A DNA stretch of 64,000 nucleotides from Nocardia aurantia (GTDB lineage Bacteria; Actinomycetota; Actinomycetes; Mycobacteriales; Mycobacteriaceae), in the NCBI RefSeq assembly GCF_009604425.1, contig NZ_WEGI01000009.1, positions 124,001-188,000 of the forward strand. Reading direction: 5' to 3'. Each line of letters opens with the position of its first letter. Position 1 is the stretch's first letter. Positions 1-7,911 of the stretch are shown here, piece by piece. The translations under genes were made by a program, and so were the position numbers. The notes beneath the pieces were generated by a model. It did no database searches, was not told the origin of the DNA, and saw only the letters and a program-made list of their open reading frames with translations.

Positions 1-10
1 TAGCGCTCCT

Positions 11-126
11 GTTCGCGGCCCGGCCCGATCCTGGACTGACGGAGGCGGGGGAGCGAAGCGGAGGAGCCGGAGGAGGGAAGGATCGGGCCCGCAGGGCCGC
101 GAACCCGCCGGAGCGAAGCGGAGGCC
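11..126. repeat. Hairpin-forming intergenic repeat, left copy
   Basis: A 49-bp core (33-81) and a 23-bp outer block (104-126) are exact inverted copies of 7666-7714 and 7622-7644. The core lies in the loop of a long hairpin: 11-21 pairs with 94-104 and 22-31 pairs with 80-89, leaving a 4-nt bulge at 90-93. The arm sequences differ from those of the other copy but are still self-complementary. It lies downstream of dapD (minus strand), where it could end transcription. The element may continue to the left of the window. Confidence 0.85.
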
Positions 127-227
127 AAAAACACAGCCTGTCACCCCCAAGCAGGCCCAACACCAAACCCCGCCCCCCACCCACCAAGCCTGTCCACACC
201 CAACCCGACCAACTGGTATGCCCCGAA

Positions 228-1184
228 CTAATTAGCGTGCAACGCCGCATTCAATTCGATACCAGTCCCCTTACGCGCCACCACCTCCACAGCCCCCGAC
301 AGCGAATTACGCCGGAACAACAACCCATCCCGCCCGGACAGCTCCACCGCCTTGATCACCCCCCCGTCATCGGGCAGCGCCACCTTGGTCCCCGCGGTGA
401 CGTAAAGCCCGGCCTCCACAACACAGTCATCACCGAGCGAGATCCCCAGCCCCGCATTGGCCCCCAGCAAACACCGCTCGCCGATCGAAACGACCTCTTT
501 GCCACCCCCGGACAAAGTGCCCATGATCGAAGCGCCCCCGCCGACATCGGACCCGTTACCCACCACCACCCCGGCGGAGATCCGCCCCTCCACCATGGAG
601 GCCCCAAGAGTCCCCGCGTTGTAATTCACGAACCCCTCGTGCATAACCGTGGTGCCCTCCGCCAGATGCGCGCCGAGCCGCACCCGGTCGGCATCAGCGA
701 TCCGCACCCCACCCGGCAGCACATAGTCGACCATCCGCGGAAACTTGTCCACGCCGTACACAGCGACCGCCCCCCGCCCCCGCAACCGCGCGCGCACCAA
801 CTCGAACTCCTCCACCGCGCACGGCCCGTGGTTGGTCCACACCACATTCGCCAACAACCCGAAGATGCCGTCGAGATTGACCCCGTGCGGCCGGACCAGC
901 CGATGCGACAGCAGATGCAGCCGCAAATAAACGTCGTGGGTATCGATCGGAGGCGAGCTGATGTCGGCGATGGTGGTGCGAACGGCGACCACGTCGACCC
1001 GGCGAGCCTCGTCGAATCCGACCAGCTCGGCGAACCGCGCGTACTCAGGGTCGCCCGGTTCCAGCCGCCGAGTTCCGGCCGTGCCGATTTCGCCGAGTTC
1101 CGGATACGGATACCAGGTGTCGAGGACCGTGCCGTTGACGGTCACCGTGGCGAGGCCGACCGCAGTTGCTCCCTGAATACTCAC
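228..1184 (-). CDS. dapD: Tetrahydrodipicolinate N-succinyltransferase DapD
   Basis: DapD transfers succinyl from succinyl-CoA to tetrahydrodipicolinate, a cytoplasmic step on the way to meso-diaminopimelate and lysine. The protein has the actinobacterial DapD start (GATAVGLATV, then LDTWYPYPELG) and a glycine-rich left-handed beta-helix half with GNGSDVGGGASIMG. I chose the GTG at 1184, giving 318 residues, close to the 317 of the mycobacterial enzyme. A TAGAAT -10 element lies 7 nt upstream, so the mRNA is probably leaderless. An upstream ATG at 1241 would add 19 arginine-rich residues unlike the family. It is divergent from dapE, the next gene of the same branch. Confidence 0.95.
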   Translation of the reverse strand: MSIQGATAVGLATVTVNGTVLDTWYPYPELGEIGTAGTRRLEPGDPEYARFAELVGFDEARRVDVVAVRTTIADISSPPIDTHDVYLRLHLLSHRLVRPHGVNLDGIFGLLANVVWTNHGPCAVEEFELVRARLRGRGAVAVYGVDKFPRMVDYVLPGGVRIADADRVRLGAHLAEGTTVMHEGFVNYNAGTLGASMVEGRISAGVVVGNGSDVGGGASIMGTLSGGGKEVVSIGERCLLGANAGLGISLGDDCVVEAGLYVTAGTKVALPDDGGVIKAVELSGRDGLLFRRNSLSGAVEVVARKGTGIELNAALHAN

Positions 1185-1191
1185 GCGCCGA

Positions 1192-1197
1192 ATTCTA
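1192..1197 (-). promoter_or_regulatory. -10 element of dapD, leaderless
   Basis: TAGAAT on the minus strand with 7 nt before the GTG start at 1184, the spacing expected when transcription starts at the start codon. Confidence 0.65.
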
Positions 1198-1354
1198 AAT
1201 GAGACCCGGTCGGCGGCCTGCCGGGGAGGCCCGGTGAACAACCGATGACCGCCCGTGGCCCACCGGTCCGGAGTGGCCTATCTCACAGGTGAACCGCTGG
1301 TGATCCGCCGCCGGTGAATCTCACAGTGGAAGGAGGGGGAACGAACACGACACC

Positions 1355-1360
1355 TAGGCT
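1355..1360 (+). promoter_or_regulatory. -10 element of dapE, leaderless
   Basis: TAGGCT followed by 7 nt and the ATG at 1368. No ribosome binding site lies at a useful distance. Confidence 0.65.
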
Positions 1361-1367
1361 GGCTCGA

Positions 1368-2474
1368 ATGACGACGATCGATCTGCATGCCGACCCCATC
1401 GCACTGACCGCCGCCCTCGTGGACATCCCGAGCGTGTCGCGCGACGAGGCGGCCATCGTCGACGTCGTCACCCGCGCGCTGCGCGAGCAGACCACCGGAT
1501 TCGAGGTGGTGCGGCACGGGAACACCGTGCTGGCGCGCACCCGCCGCGGCCTGCCGACCCGGGTGATCCTGGCCGGCCACCTGGACACTGTGCCCATCGC
1601 GGACAACGTGCCGGGCCGCTTCGCGATCGACCCGCACGGCAACGAGATGCTCTACGGCTGCGGCACCTGCGACATGAAATCCGGCGACGCGGTGTTCCTG
1701 CACCTGGCCGCCACGGTCGCCGAACCGGTCTGCGATCTGACGCTGATCTTCTACGACTGCGAGGAGATCGCCGCCGAGTACAACGGCCTCGGCCGCATCG
1801 AGCGCGAACTGCCGGAATGGCTCAACGGTGATCTGGCCGTGCTGGGCGAGCCGTCCGGCGCCTGGATCGAGGCCGGCTGCCAGGGCACCCTGCGGGCCCG
1901 CCTGACGGTCACCGGCACCCGCGCGCACACCGCGCGAGCATGGCTGGGCGACAACGCGATTCACCATCTGGCCCCGATCCTCGAGCGACTGGGCGGTTAT
2001 CGCCCGCGCGAGGTCGAGCTGGACGGCTGCCTCTACCGCGAGGGCCTGTCGGCGGTGCGGATCTCCGGCGGCGTGGCCGGCAACGTGGTGCCGGACGAGG
2101 CCGAGGTGGACGTGAACTTCCGCTTCGCCCCCGACCGCACGCTGGAGCAGGCCACCGAGCACGTCCGCGAGGTGTTCGACGGTCTCGCAGTGGATTTCGA
2201 GCGCACCGACGGCGCCCCGGGCGCGCTGCCGGGCCTGTCCGCACCCGCGGCCAAGGATCTGGTGGAGATGGTGCACGGCCACGGTGGCGGCGGGGTCCGC
2301 GCCAAATACGGCTGGACCGACGTCTCCCGCTTCGCCGCTCGCGGCATCCCGGCGGTGAACTTCGGTCCGGGCGATCCGAATCTGGCGCACAAGGTCGACG
2401 AGCACGTGCCCACCTCGCAGATCACCGTCGTGTCCGACATCTTGCGCAGTTATCTGACCGGACAGGCGGTCTGA
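1368..2474 (+). CDS. dapE: Succinyl-diaminopimelate desuccinylase DapE
   Basis: DapE removes succinate from N-succinyl-LL-diaminopimelate in the succinylase DAP pathway, and is a cytoplasmic di-zinc M20 peptidase-fold enzyme. Family motifs are visible: GHLDTVP (zinc histidine and catalytic aspartate), GCGTCDMKSG (metal aspartate), DCEEIAAEYNG (catalytic glutamate pair) and FGPGDPNLAHKVDEHV near the C-terminus (zinc histidine). The ATG at 1368 gives 368 residues and fits a leaderless promoter. A GTG at 1314 would add 18 residues that do not look like DapE. Its partner dapD is read in the opposite direction about 180 bp away. Confidence 0.95.
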   Translation: MTTIDLHADPIALTAALVDIPSVSRDEAAIVDVVTRALREQTTGFEVVRHGNTVLARTRRGLPTRVILAGHLDTVPIADNVPGRFAIDPHGNEMLYGCGTCDMKSGDAVFLHLAATVAEPVCDLTLIFYDCEEIAAEYNGLGRIERELPEWLNGDLAVLGEPSGAWIEAGCQGTLRARLTVTGTRAHTARAWLGDNAIHHLAPILERLGGYRPREVELDGCLYREGLSAVRISGGVAGNVVPDEAEVDVNFRFAPDRTLEQATEHVREVFDGLAVDFERTDGAPGALPGLSAPAAKDLVEMVHGHGGGGVRAKYGWTDVSRFAARGIPAVNFGPGDPNLAHKVDEHVPTSQITVVSDILRSYLTGQAV

Positions 2475-2509
2475 ACTCCCGGCCGCCGATCGGCGGGGTT
2501 GCGGACCGG

Positions 2510-2515
2510 TAGCGT
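2510..2515 (+). promoter_or_regulatory. -10 element of LOG-family gene, leaderless
   Basis: TAGCGT followed by 7 nt and the ATG at 2523. Confidence 0.6.
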
Positions 2516-2522
2516 GGGCGGC

Positions 2523-3323
2523 ATGTCCGACGGCGTACCCGAGTCCACCCGTTCCCCTCGATCCGCGCCCAGGATGCGCGGGCCCATCCAGTTGCGCGGT
2601 GAGCTGAAGCGCGGCACCGGCACCACCGACGCCCATCTGCTCGACCGTCGCGGGCCCACCGACTGGGTGCACACCGATCCGTGGCGGGTGCTGCGGATCC
2701 AGAGCGAATTTGTGGAGGGTTTCGGCGCGCTCGCCGAAGTACCAAGGGCGGTGGCGGTTTTCGGGTCCGCGCGGACCCCGGCCGACTCCCCGGAGTATCA
2801 GGCGGCGCAGGCGATCGGGGCGGCGCTGACCCGGGCCGGATTCGCGGTGATCACCGGCGGCGGGCCCGGTATCATGGAGGCCGCCAACCGGGGCGCCTGC
2901 GAGGAGGACGGGCTGTCGATCGGTTTGGGGATCGAGTTGCCGTTCGAGCAGAGCCTCAACGAGTGGGTCGATCTGGGCATCAACTTCCGGTACTTCTTCG
3001 CCCGCAAGACGATGTTCGTGAAGTACTCGCAGGCGTTCATCTGCCTGCCCGGCGGATTCGGCACCCTCGACGAATTGTTCGAGGCGCTGACCCTGGTGCA
3101 GACCCGCAAGATCACCCGCTTCCCGATCGTGTTGTTCGGCTCGCGGTACTGGGCGGGTCTGGTGGACTGGCTGCGGGATTCGCTGCTCGGATCGGGCAAG
3201 ATCGCTGCCGGTGATCTGGAACTGCTGCACGTGAGCGACAGTGTGGACGAGGTGGTCGACATCGTGCTGCGGGCCGCCGAGAGCGCGGCCGCCGATGCGG
3301 TCGGTACGGAGGATCAGTGGTGA
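2523..3323 (+). CDS. LOG family protein (TIGR00730-type)
   Basis: A Rossmann-fold protein of the LOG family. Characterised members hydrolyse cytokinin nucleoside 5'-monophosphates to the free base and ribose 5-phosphate; the bacterial physiological role is less clear. The family signatures GGGPGIMEAANRG (about residues 115-127) and PGGFGTLDE (about 175-183) are both intact. Residues 1-75 form a charged extension before the fold. The ATG at 2523 fits a TAGCGT leaderless promoter. The stop overlaps the next gene, another LOG protein, by 4 bp, so the two are translated as a pair. They are only distantly alike and are not a recent duplication. Confidence 0.85.
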   Translation: MSDGVPESTRSPRSAPRMRGPIQLRGELKRGTGTTDAHLLDRRGPTDWVHTDPWRVLRIQSEFVEGFGALAEVPRAVAVFGSARTPADSPEYQAAQAIGAALTRAGFAVITGGGPGIMEAANRGACEEDGLSIGLGIELPFEQSLNEWVDLGINFRYFFARKTMFVKYSQAFICLPGGFGTLDELFEALTLVQTRKITRFPIVLFGSRYWAGLVDWLRDSLLGSGKIAAGDLELLHVSDSVDEVVDIVLRAAESAAADAVGTEDQW

Positions 3324-3892
3324 GCGACCGGCCCTATGCCGTGTGTGTCTATTGCTCGGCCAGCGCCGACGATCCGGCCGCGCTGCGGCTGGCCGCCGAG
3401 GTCGGCGCCGAGATAGCCCGGCGCGGTTGGCAATTGGTGTCCGGTGGCGGCCGGGTGTCGATGATGGGCGCGGTCGCGACGGCCGCCCGCGCCGGCGGCG
3501 CGCACACCGTCGGGGTGATTCCGAAACGCCTGGTGCACCGCGAACTCGCCGATGTCGACGCCGACGACCTGGTCGTCACCGACACCATGCGCGAGCGCAA
3601 GCAGATCATGGAGGACCGGGCCGACGCCTTCCTCGCGTTGCCCGGTGGCATCGGCACGCTGGAGGAACTGTTCGAGACCTGGACCGGCGGCTACCTCGGC
3701 CAGCACGAGAAGCCGGTGGTGGTGCTGGATCCGGACGGCCATTATCGCGGCCTGTTCGACTGGCTCGACGGGCTGACCGCGACCGGATTCGCCGGGCGCG
3801 CCGCGCTGGAACGGGTTACCGTGACCGCGGATCTCGCCACGGCTTTCGCGGCGCTGCACGGGAATTCACCCGGAACGGAGAGGACACCATGA
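3320..3892 (+). CDS. LOG family protein, Rv1205-like
   Basis: A compact 190-residue LOG protein that matches the M. tuberculosis Rv1205 pattern (recalled): YCSASADDPAAL at the N-terminus, SGGGRVSMMGAVA, then TMRERKQIMEDRADAF and LPGGIGTLEELFE. The PGGxGTxxE nucleotide/ribose-binding motif and upstream catalytic arginine region are intact, so phosphoribohydrolase activity on nucleoside monophosphates is plausible. In M. tuberculosis this gene has been linked to cytokinin production. Start GTG 3320 overlaps the previous stop (GTGA) and has GGAGG at 3308-3312, 7 nt away; GTG 3317 is the alternative. The stop overlaps fadD6 by 4 bp. Confidence 0.88.
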   Translation: MSDRPYAVCVYCSASADDPAALRLAAEVGAEIARRGWQLVSGGGRVSMMGAVATAARAGGAHTVGVIPKRLVHRELADVDADDLVVTDTMRERKQIMEDRADAFLALPGGIGTLEELFETWTGGYLGQHEKPVVVLDPDGHYRGLFDWLDGLTATGFAGRAALERVTVTADLATAFAALHGNSPGTERTP

Positions 3893-5652
3893 CCGCGGCG
3901 GCCACCTTCGGTTTGCTGGATCTGGCCCGCTGCCTGCCGGGCATGGTGCCGGATCTGCCCGAGATGGTCCGCTCGGCGCGCGGCATGCTGGTCGGGGCGG
4001 ACGACCGGACCTCGGTCGGGCAGTTGTTCCAGCAGGCCGCGCAGCAGGTGCCCAGCCGGCCGTTCCTGCGCTTCGAGGACCGCGCCTACACCTACGGCGA
4101 GGCCAACGCCGAGGTGAACCGCTACGCGAGTGCGCTTGCCGCGCAGGGGGTCACGCGCGGCGACGTGGTCGGCGTGCTGATGGCGAACCGGCCGGAGACA
4201 CTGTTCCTGGTGTTGGCGACCGTGAAACTTGGTGCGACCGTTGGTCTTCTGAACCACAATCAGCGGGATCGGGTGCTGGCGCACAGTTTCGGGCTGCTGA
4301 ACAGTGTGCTGAACGTGGTCGGCGAGGAGTGCCGGGAGGCGGCCGACTCACTGCCGGAGCCGATCCCGCACGAACTGGCCGCGGCCGAACTGCATCGGCT
4401 GGCCCGCACCGCCGATGCCGCGAATCCGCCGGTGTGCGCGGACATCCGGGCTCGCGAGCGGGCCTTCCTGATCTTCACCTCGGGCACCACCGGCCTGCCG
4501 AAGGCCAGCGTGATGACCCATCTGCGCTGGGCCAAGGGCATGTACGGCCTCGGCGGTCTCGGCGTGCGGCTACGTGGCTCGGACACCCTGTACTGCTGCC
4601 TGCCGCTCTATCACAACAACGCGCTGACCGTCGCGCTCGGCGCGGTGATCCGGGCCCGGGGGACCTTCGCGCTGGGCCGGAAGTTCTCGGCCTCCGGATT
4701 CTGGGCCGAGGTGATCGCGACCCGGTCCACGGCGTTCATCTACATCGGCGAGCTGTGCCGGTACCTGCTGAACCAGCCGGCCCGGCCGCAGGAACGTGAG
4801 CACGCGGTGCGCCTGGTGGTCGGCAACGGGCTGCGGCCCGAACTGTGGGACGAGTTCCAGCGCCGGTTCGGGATCCGCCGGATCGTCGAGTTCTACGGCG
4901 CCAGCGAGGGCAACGTCGCGTTCGTGAACGCCTTCGGCCTGCCGCGTACCGCCGGATTCGGCCCGCTGCCCTACGCGATCGTCGAATTCGACGACGCCAC
5001 CGGCAAGGCGAAACGCTTCCCCGACGGGCGGGTGCGGCGCGTCCCGGCCGGTGGGGTCGGTCTGCTGCTGACGAAGGTGACCGATCGCTCGCCGTTCGAC
5101 GGCTACACCGACGCCGCCGCCACGGAGACGAAGCTGGTCCGCGACGCCCTGGCGCCCGGCGACGCCTGGTTCGACACCGGCGATCTGGTGCGCGACCAGG
5201 GCTGGCACCACGTGGCCTTCGTCGACCGGCTCGGCGACACCTTCCGCTGGAAGGGCGAGAACGTCGCCACCACCGAGGTGGAGAGCGCGTTCGACGGCGT
5301 GGCGGCGATCACCGGCGCGGTCGTCTACGGCGTGGACGTCCCCGGCGCGGACGGCAAGGCCGGGATGGCCGCGGTGACGCTGCGGCCCGGCGCCGCCTTC
5401 GACGGCCGGGAACTGGCCGACCACCTGTTCCGCGACCTGCCCGGGTACGCGGTGCCGCTGTTCGTCCGGGTCGTCGACGAGCTGGAGACCACCTCCACCT
5501 TCAAGAGCCGCAAGGTGGAGCTGCGCCGGCAGGGCTACGCCCCCGGCGACGACACGGCCGTCTACGTCCTGGCCGGCCGGGCCGAGGGCTATCTGCCCTA
5601 CTACCCGGCCTATCCGGAGGAGATCGCGGGCGGCCGGATGCCCCGGTCCTGA
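3889..5652 (+). CDS. fadD6: Long-chain fatty acid-CoA ligase, FadD6-like
   Basis: An ANL-superfamily enzyme that activates fatty acids as acyl-AMP and then acyl-CoA. The AMP-binding P-loop FLIFTSGTTGLPKAS lies near residue 193, the FYGASEGN motif near 335-342, and the DTGDLVRDQGWHHVAFVDRLGD hinge region near 425. The form is that of the FATP/FadD6 type (very-long-chain acyl-CoA synthetase), as also suggested by its position between an Rv1205-like gene and folP2. ATG at 3889 overlaps the LOG gene stop by 4 bp and has GGAGAGGA upstream. The protein has 587 residues, close to the usual length. Confidence 0.9.
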   Translation: MTAAATFGLLDLARCLPGMVPDLPEMVRSARGMLVGADDRTSVGQLFQQAAQQVPSRPFLRFEDRAYTYGEANAEVNRYASALAAQGVTRGDVVGVLMANRPETLFLVLATVKLGATVGLLNHNQRDRVLAHSFGLLNSVLNVVGEECREAADSLPEPIPHELAAAELHRLARTADAANPPVCADIRARERAFLIFTSGTTGLPKASVMTHLRWAKGMYGLGGLGVRLRGSDTLYCCLPLYHNNALTVALGAVIRARGTFALGRKFSASGFWAEVIATRSTAFIYIGELCRYLLNQPARPQEREHAVRLVVGNGLRPELWDEFQRRFGIRRIVEFYGASEGNVAFVNAFGLPRTAGFGPLPYAIVEFDDATGKAKRFPDGRVRRVPAGGVGLLLTKVTDRSPFDGYTDAAATETKLVRDALAPGDAWFDTGDLVRDQGWHHVAFVDRLGDTFRWKGENVATTEVESAFDGVAAITGAVVYGVDVPGADGKAGMAAVTLRPGAAFDGRELADHLFRDLPGYAVPLFVRVVDELETTSTFKSRKVELRRQGYAPGDDTAVYVLAGRAEGYLPYYPAYPEEIAGGRMPRS

Positions 5653-5688
5653 CCGGTATGGCGACCCGTGTCCGCGGGTATTACCGGT
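5652..5688 (+). terminator. Nested inverted repeat after fadD6
   Basis: ACCGGTA (from 5652) pairs with TACCGGT (5682-5688), and inside it ACCCG pairs with CGGGT. This could end the fadD6 transcript. There is no T-run, as is common in these genomes. Confidence 0.45.
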
Positions 5689-5771
5689 GGTGACCCGACC
5701 GGCGCATCCGGGCCGATCTGTGATCAACTGGATGTGACGTGCGAGACGTGAGTCCAGGAAGGCGGACGAGC

Positions 5772-6647
5772 ATGAGCTCCGTGGTGTTGTCCACCTTGTG
5801 CGGGAAACCGGTGCCCACGGACCGGGCGCTGGTCATGGCGATCGTCAACCGCACCCCCGATTCCTTCTACGACAAGGGCGCCACGTTCACCGACGAGGCG
5901 GCCCTGTCGGCCGTCGCCCGCGCGGTGACCGAGGGCGCGGATCTGGTCGACATCGGCGGGGTGAAGGCCGGGCCGGGCAGCGAGGTCGACGCCGCGGAGG
6001 AGGCGCGCCGGGTGGTCCCGTTCGTGGCCGCCATCCGTGAGCGGTACCCGGACCTGCTGATCAGCATCGATACCTGGCGTGGCGAGGTGGCCCGGGCCGC
6101 GGTCGGCGCGGGTGCGGACCTGATCAACGACACCTGGGCCGGCGCCGATCCGGAGCTGGCGGCGGTGGCCGCCGAGCTGGGCGCGGGCATCGTCTGCAGC
6201 CACACCGGCGGCGCGCGGCCGCGCACCCGTCCGCATCGGGTGCGGTACGCGGACATCGTCGCCGAGGTCACCGAGACGGTGGTGGCCGCCGCCGAGGCCG
6301 CCACGGCGGCCGGGGTGAGCAAGGACGCCATCCTCATCGACCCCACCCACGACTTCGGGAAGAACACGTATCACGGGCTCGAACTGTTGCGCGCAGTGGA
6401 CGTTCTCGTTAAAACCGGATGGCCGGTCTTGATGGCGCTGAGCAACAAGGATTTCATCGGAGAGACACTCGGTGTCGGGCTCTCCGAGCGATTGGAGGGC
6501 ACGCTGGCGGCGACAGCGTGGTCGGCCGCGGCGGGCGCCCGGGTATTCCGCGTCCACGAGGTCGCCGCGACCCGGCGGGTGGTGGACACGATCGCTGCGA
6601 TCCAGGGCCTGCGGCCCCCCGCACGAACCTTGCGAGGTCTGGTATGA
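5772..6647 (+). CDS. folP2: Dihydropteroate synthase-like protein FolP2
   Basis: A TIM-barrel protein of the pterin-binding family. It reads like mycobacterial FolP2 rather than FolP1: STLCGKPV, MAIVNRTPDSFYDKGATF, IGGVKAGPG, SIDTW, LINDTWAG, and MALSNKDFIGETLG where true dihydropteroate synthases have a SRKxFIG-like loop. FolP2 of M. tuberculosis is reported to lack dihydropteroate synthase activity, so the substrate is uncertain here too. It immediately precedes gpgS (4-bp ATGA overlap), as in mycobacteria, which hints at a role tied to glucosylglycerate or methylglucose lipopolysaccharide synthesis. ATG 5772 has AGGAAGG upstream. Confidence 0.88.
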   Translation: MSSVVLSTLCGKPVPTDRALVMAIVNRTPDSFYDKGATFTDEAALSAVARAVTEGADLVDIGGVKAGPGSEVDAAEEARRVVPFVAAIRERYPDLLISIDTWRGEVARAAVGAGADLINDTWAGADPELAAVAAELGAGIVCSHTGGARPRTRPHRVRYADIVAEVTETVVAAAEAATAAGVSKDAILIDPTHDFGKNTYHGLELLRAVDVLVKTGWPVLMALSNKDFIGETLGVGLSERLEGTLAATAWSAAAGARVFRVHEVAATRRVVDTIAAIQGLRPPARTLRGLV

Positions 6648-7615
6648 CGATCAACTCTCATTCGACCGCCCCCGACGACTCGCGCCGCGCCGACACGGCC
6701 GGCTGGGCGCGCTCGCATACCTGGGACCGCCCGGACTGGACCGTCGACGAGCTGGTCGCGGCCAAGCACGGCCGGACCGTCTCCGTGGTGCTGCCCGCCC
6801 TGAACGAGGAGCGCACTGTCGCCGACGTCGTGGCCAGCATCCGGCCGCTGGTCGGAACGCTGGTCGATGAACTGGTGGTGGTGGACTCCGGTTCCACCGA
6901 CGCCACCGTCGCGCGGGCCCGCGCGGCCGGCGCCCGCGTGTTCACCCGCGAGGAGGCGGTGCCCGAACTGGAACCGCTGCCCGGCAAGGGCGAGGTGCTG
7001 TGGCGGTCGCTGGCCGTCACCAGCGGCGATCTGGTCGCCTTCGTGGATTCCGATCTGATCGACCCCGATCCGATGTTCGTGCCGAAGCTGCTCGGCCCGC
7101 TGCTCACGGTCGACGGCACGCATTTGGTCAAGGCGTACTACCGGCGCCCCCTACGGCAGGGCGAACTCGTCGACCACCACGGCGGCGGCCGCGTCACCGA
7201 ACTGGTCGCGCGCCCGCTGCTCGCGGCGCTGCGGCCGGGCCTGGCACAGGTGCTCCAGCCGCTCGGCGGCGAATACGCGGGCACCCGCGACCTGCTCACC
7301 GCGGTACCGTTCGCGCCCGGCTACGGCGTCGAGATCGGCCTGCTGCTGGACACCTACGATCTGCTGGGCCTGCCGTCGATCGGCCAGGTGAATCTTGGCG
7401 TCCGCACCCACCGCAACCGCCCGCTGTCGGATCTGGGCGTGATGAGCCGACAGATAGTCGGAACCATGCTGGCCCGCACCGGAATTCGCGACTCAGGCGC
7501 CCCCCTCACCCAATTCCCCCTGGTAGCAGGCGAATTCACCGCCCTGAACACGGAAGTGTCCCTGGCAGACCGCCCCCCGATGAACACAATCCGCCCCGAC
7601 CGAGTCGCCGCTTGA
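6644..7615 (+). CDS. gpgS: Glucosyl-3-phosphoglycerate synthase GpgS
   Basis: A GT81 retaining glycosyltransferase that moves glucose from a nucleotide-glucose donor to 3-phosphoglycerate, the first step of methylglucose lipopolysaccharide synthesis. Seen: VVLPALNEERTVADV near the N-terminus, VDSGSTDATV near residue 80, the metal-binding region VDSDLIDPDP near 133, and VTELVARPLLAALRPG followed by the acceptor-site segment GEYAGTRDLL and APGYGVEIGLL. The ATG at 6644 overlaps the folP2 stop, so the two form a translationally coupled pair. It has 323 residues, as usual for the family. The gene is followed directly by the right copy of the hairpin repeat. Confidence 0.95.
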   Translation: MTINSHSTAPDDSRRADTAGWARSHTWDRPDWTVDELVAAKHGRTVSVVLPALNEERTVADVVASIRPLVGTLVDELVVVDSGSTDATVARARAAGARVFTREEAVPELEPLPGKGEVLWRSLAVTSGDLVAFVDSDLIDPDPMFVPKLLGPLLTVDGTHLVKAYYRRPLRQGELVDHHGGGRVTELVARPLLAALRPGLAQVLQPLGGEYAGTRDLLTAVPFAPGYGVEIGLLLDTYDLLGLPSIGQVNLGVRTHRNRPLSDLGVMSRQIVGTMLARTGIRDSGAPLTQFPLVAGEFTALNTEVSLADRPPMNTIRPDRVAA

Positions 7616-7621
7616 GTTTTC

Positions 7622-7734
7622 GGCCTCCGCTTCGCTCCGGCGGGCGGGGCCCTCGTGACCCCGGGCCTTCCCTCCTCCGGCTCCTCCGCTTCGCTCCCCC
7701 GCCTCCGTCAGTCCAGGCCCGGGGCGGGCCCCGC
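7622..7734. repeat. Hairpin-forming intergenic repeat, right copy
   Basis: An inverted copy of the element at 11-126. The 23-bp block 7622-7644 and 49-bp core 7666-7714 are exact reverse complements of the left copy. The core is framed by its own arms: 7659-7668 pairs with 7715-7724 over 10 bp, and 7644-7652 pairs with 7726-7734 over 9 bp. These arms differ in sequence from the left copy. It follows the gpgS stop and probably acts as a terminator for this operon. A further GC-rich stretch to about 7800 may extend the hairpin (CCGCCGGAGG near 7795 could pair with 7624-7642). Confidence 0.85.
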
Positions 7735-7911
7735 GTGGCGGGCCGGCTGGGTCGCTGCGCTCCGCAGGGTCCCAGGAGCCGCGAGGGGCCTGGGCCGCCG
7801 GAGGTTATGAGCTCATGCCGAGTGGCCGACTCGTAAGGGTGATGAACTCGTCCCGAGCGATCGGCTCGGTTTGGGTAATCGGGTCGTACTGGGCGGTGGT
7901 CGCGCGGAGGA

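Noticed and set aside
237..1202. A 321-codon plus-strand frame over dapD
   Set aside because: It is antisense to a clear dapD gene and has histidine/proline-rich composition typical of a shadow frame.
3241..3888. A long N-terminal extension of FadD6
   Set aside because: It overlaps the Rv1205-like gene in another frame and is arginine-rich; the ATG at 3889 has a ribosome binding site and the usual length.
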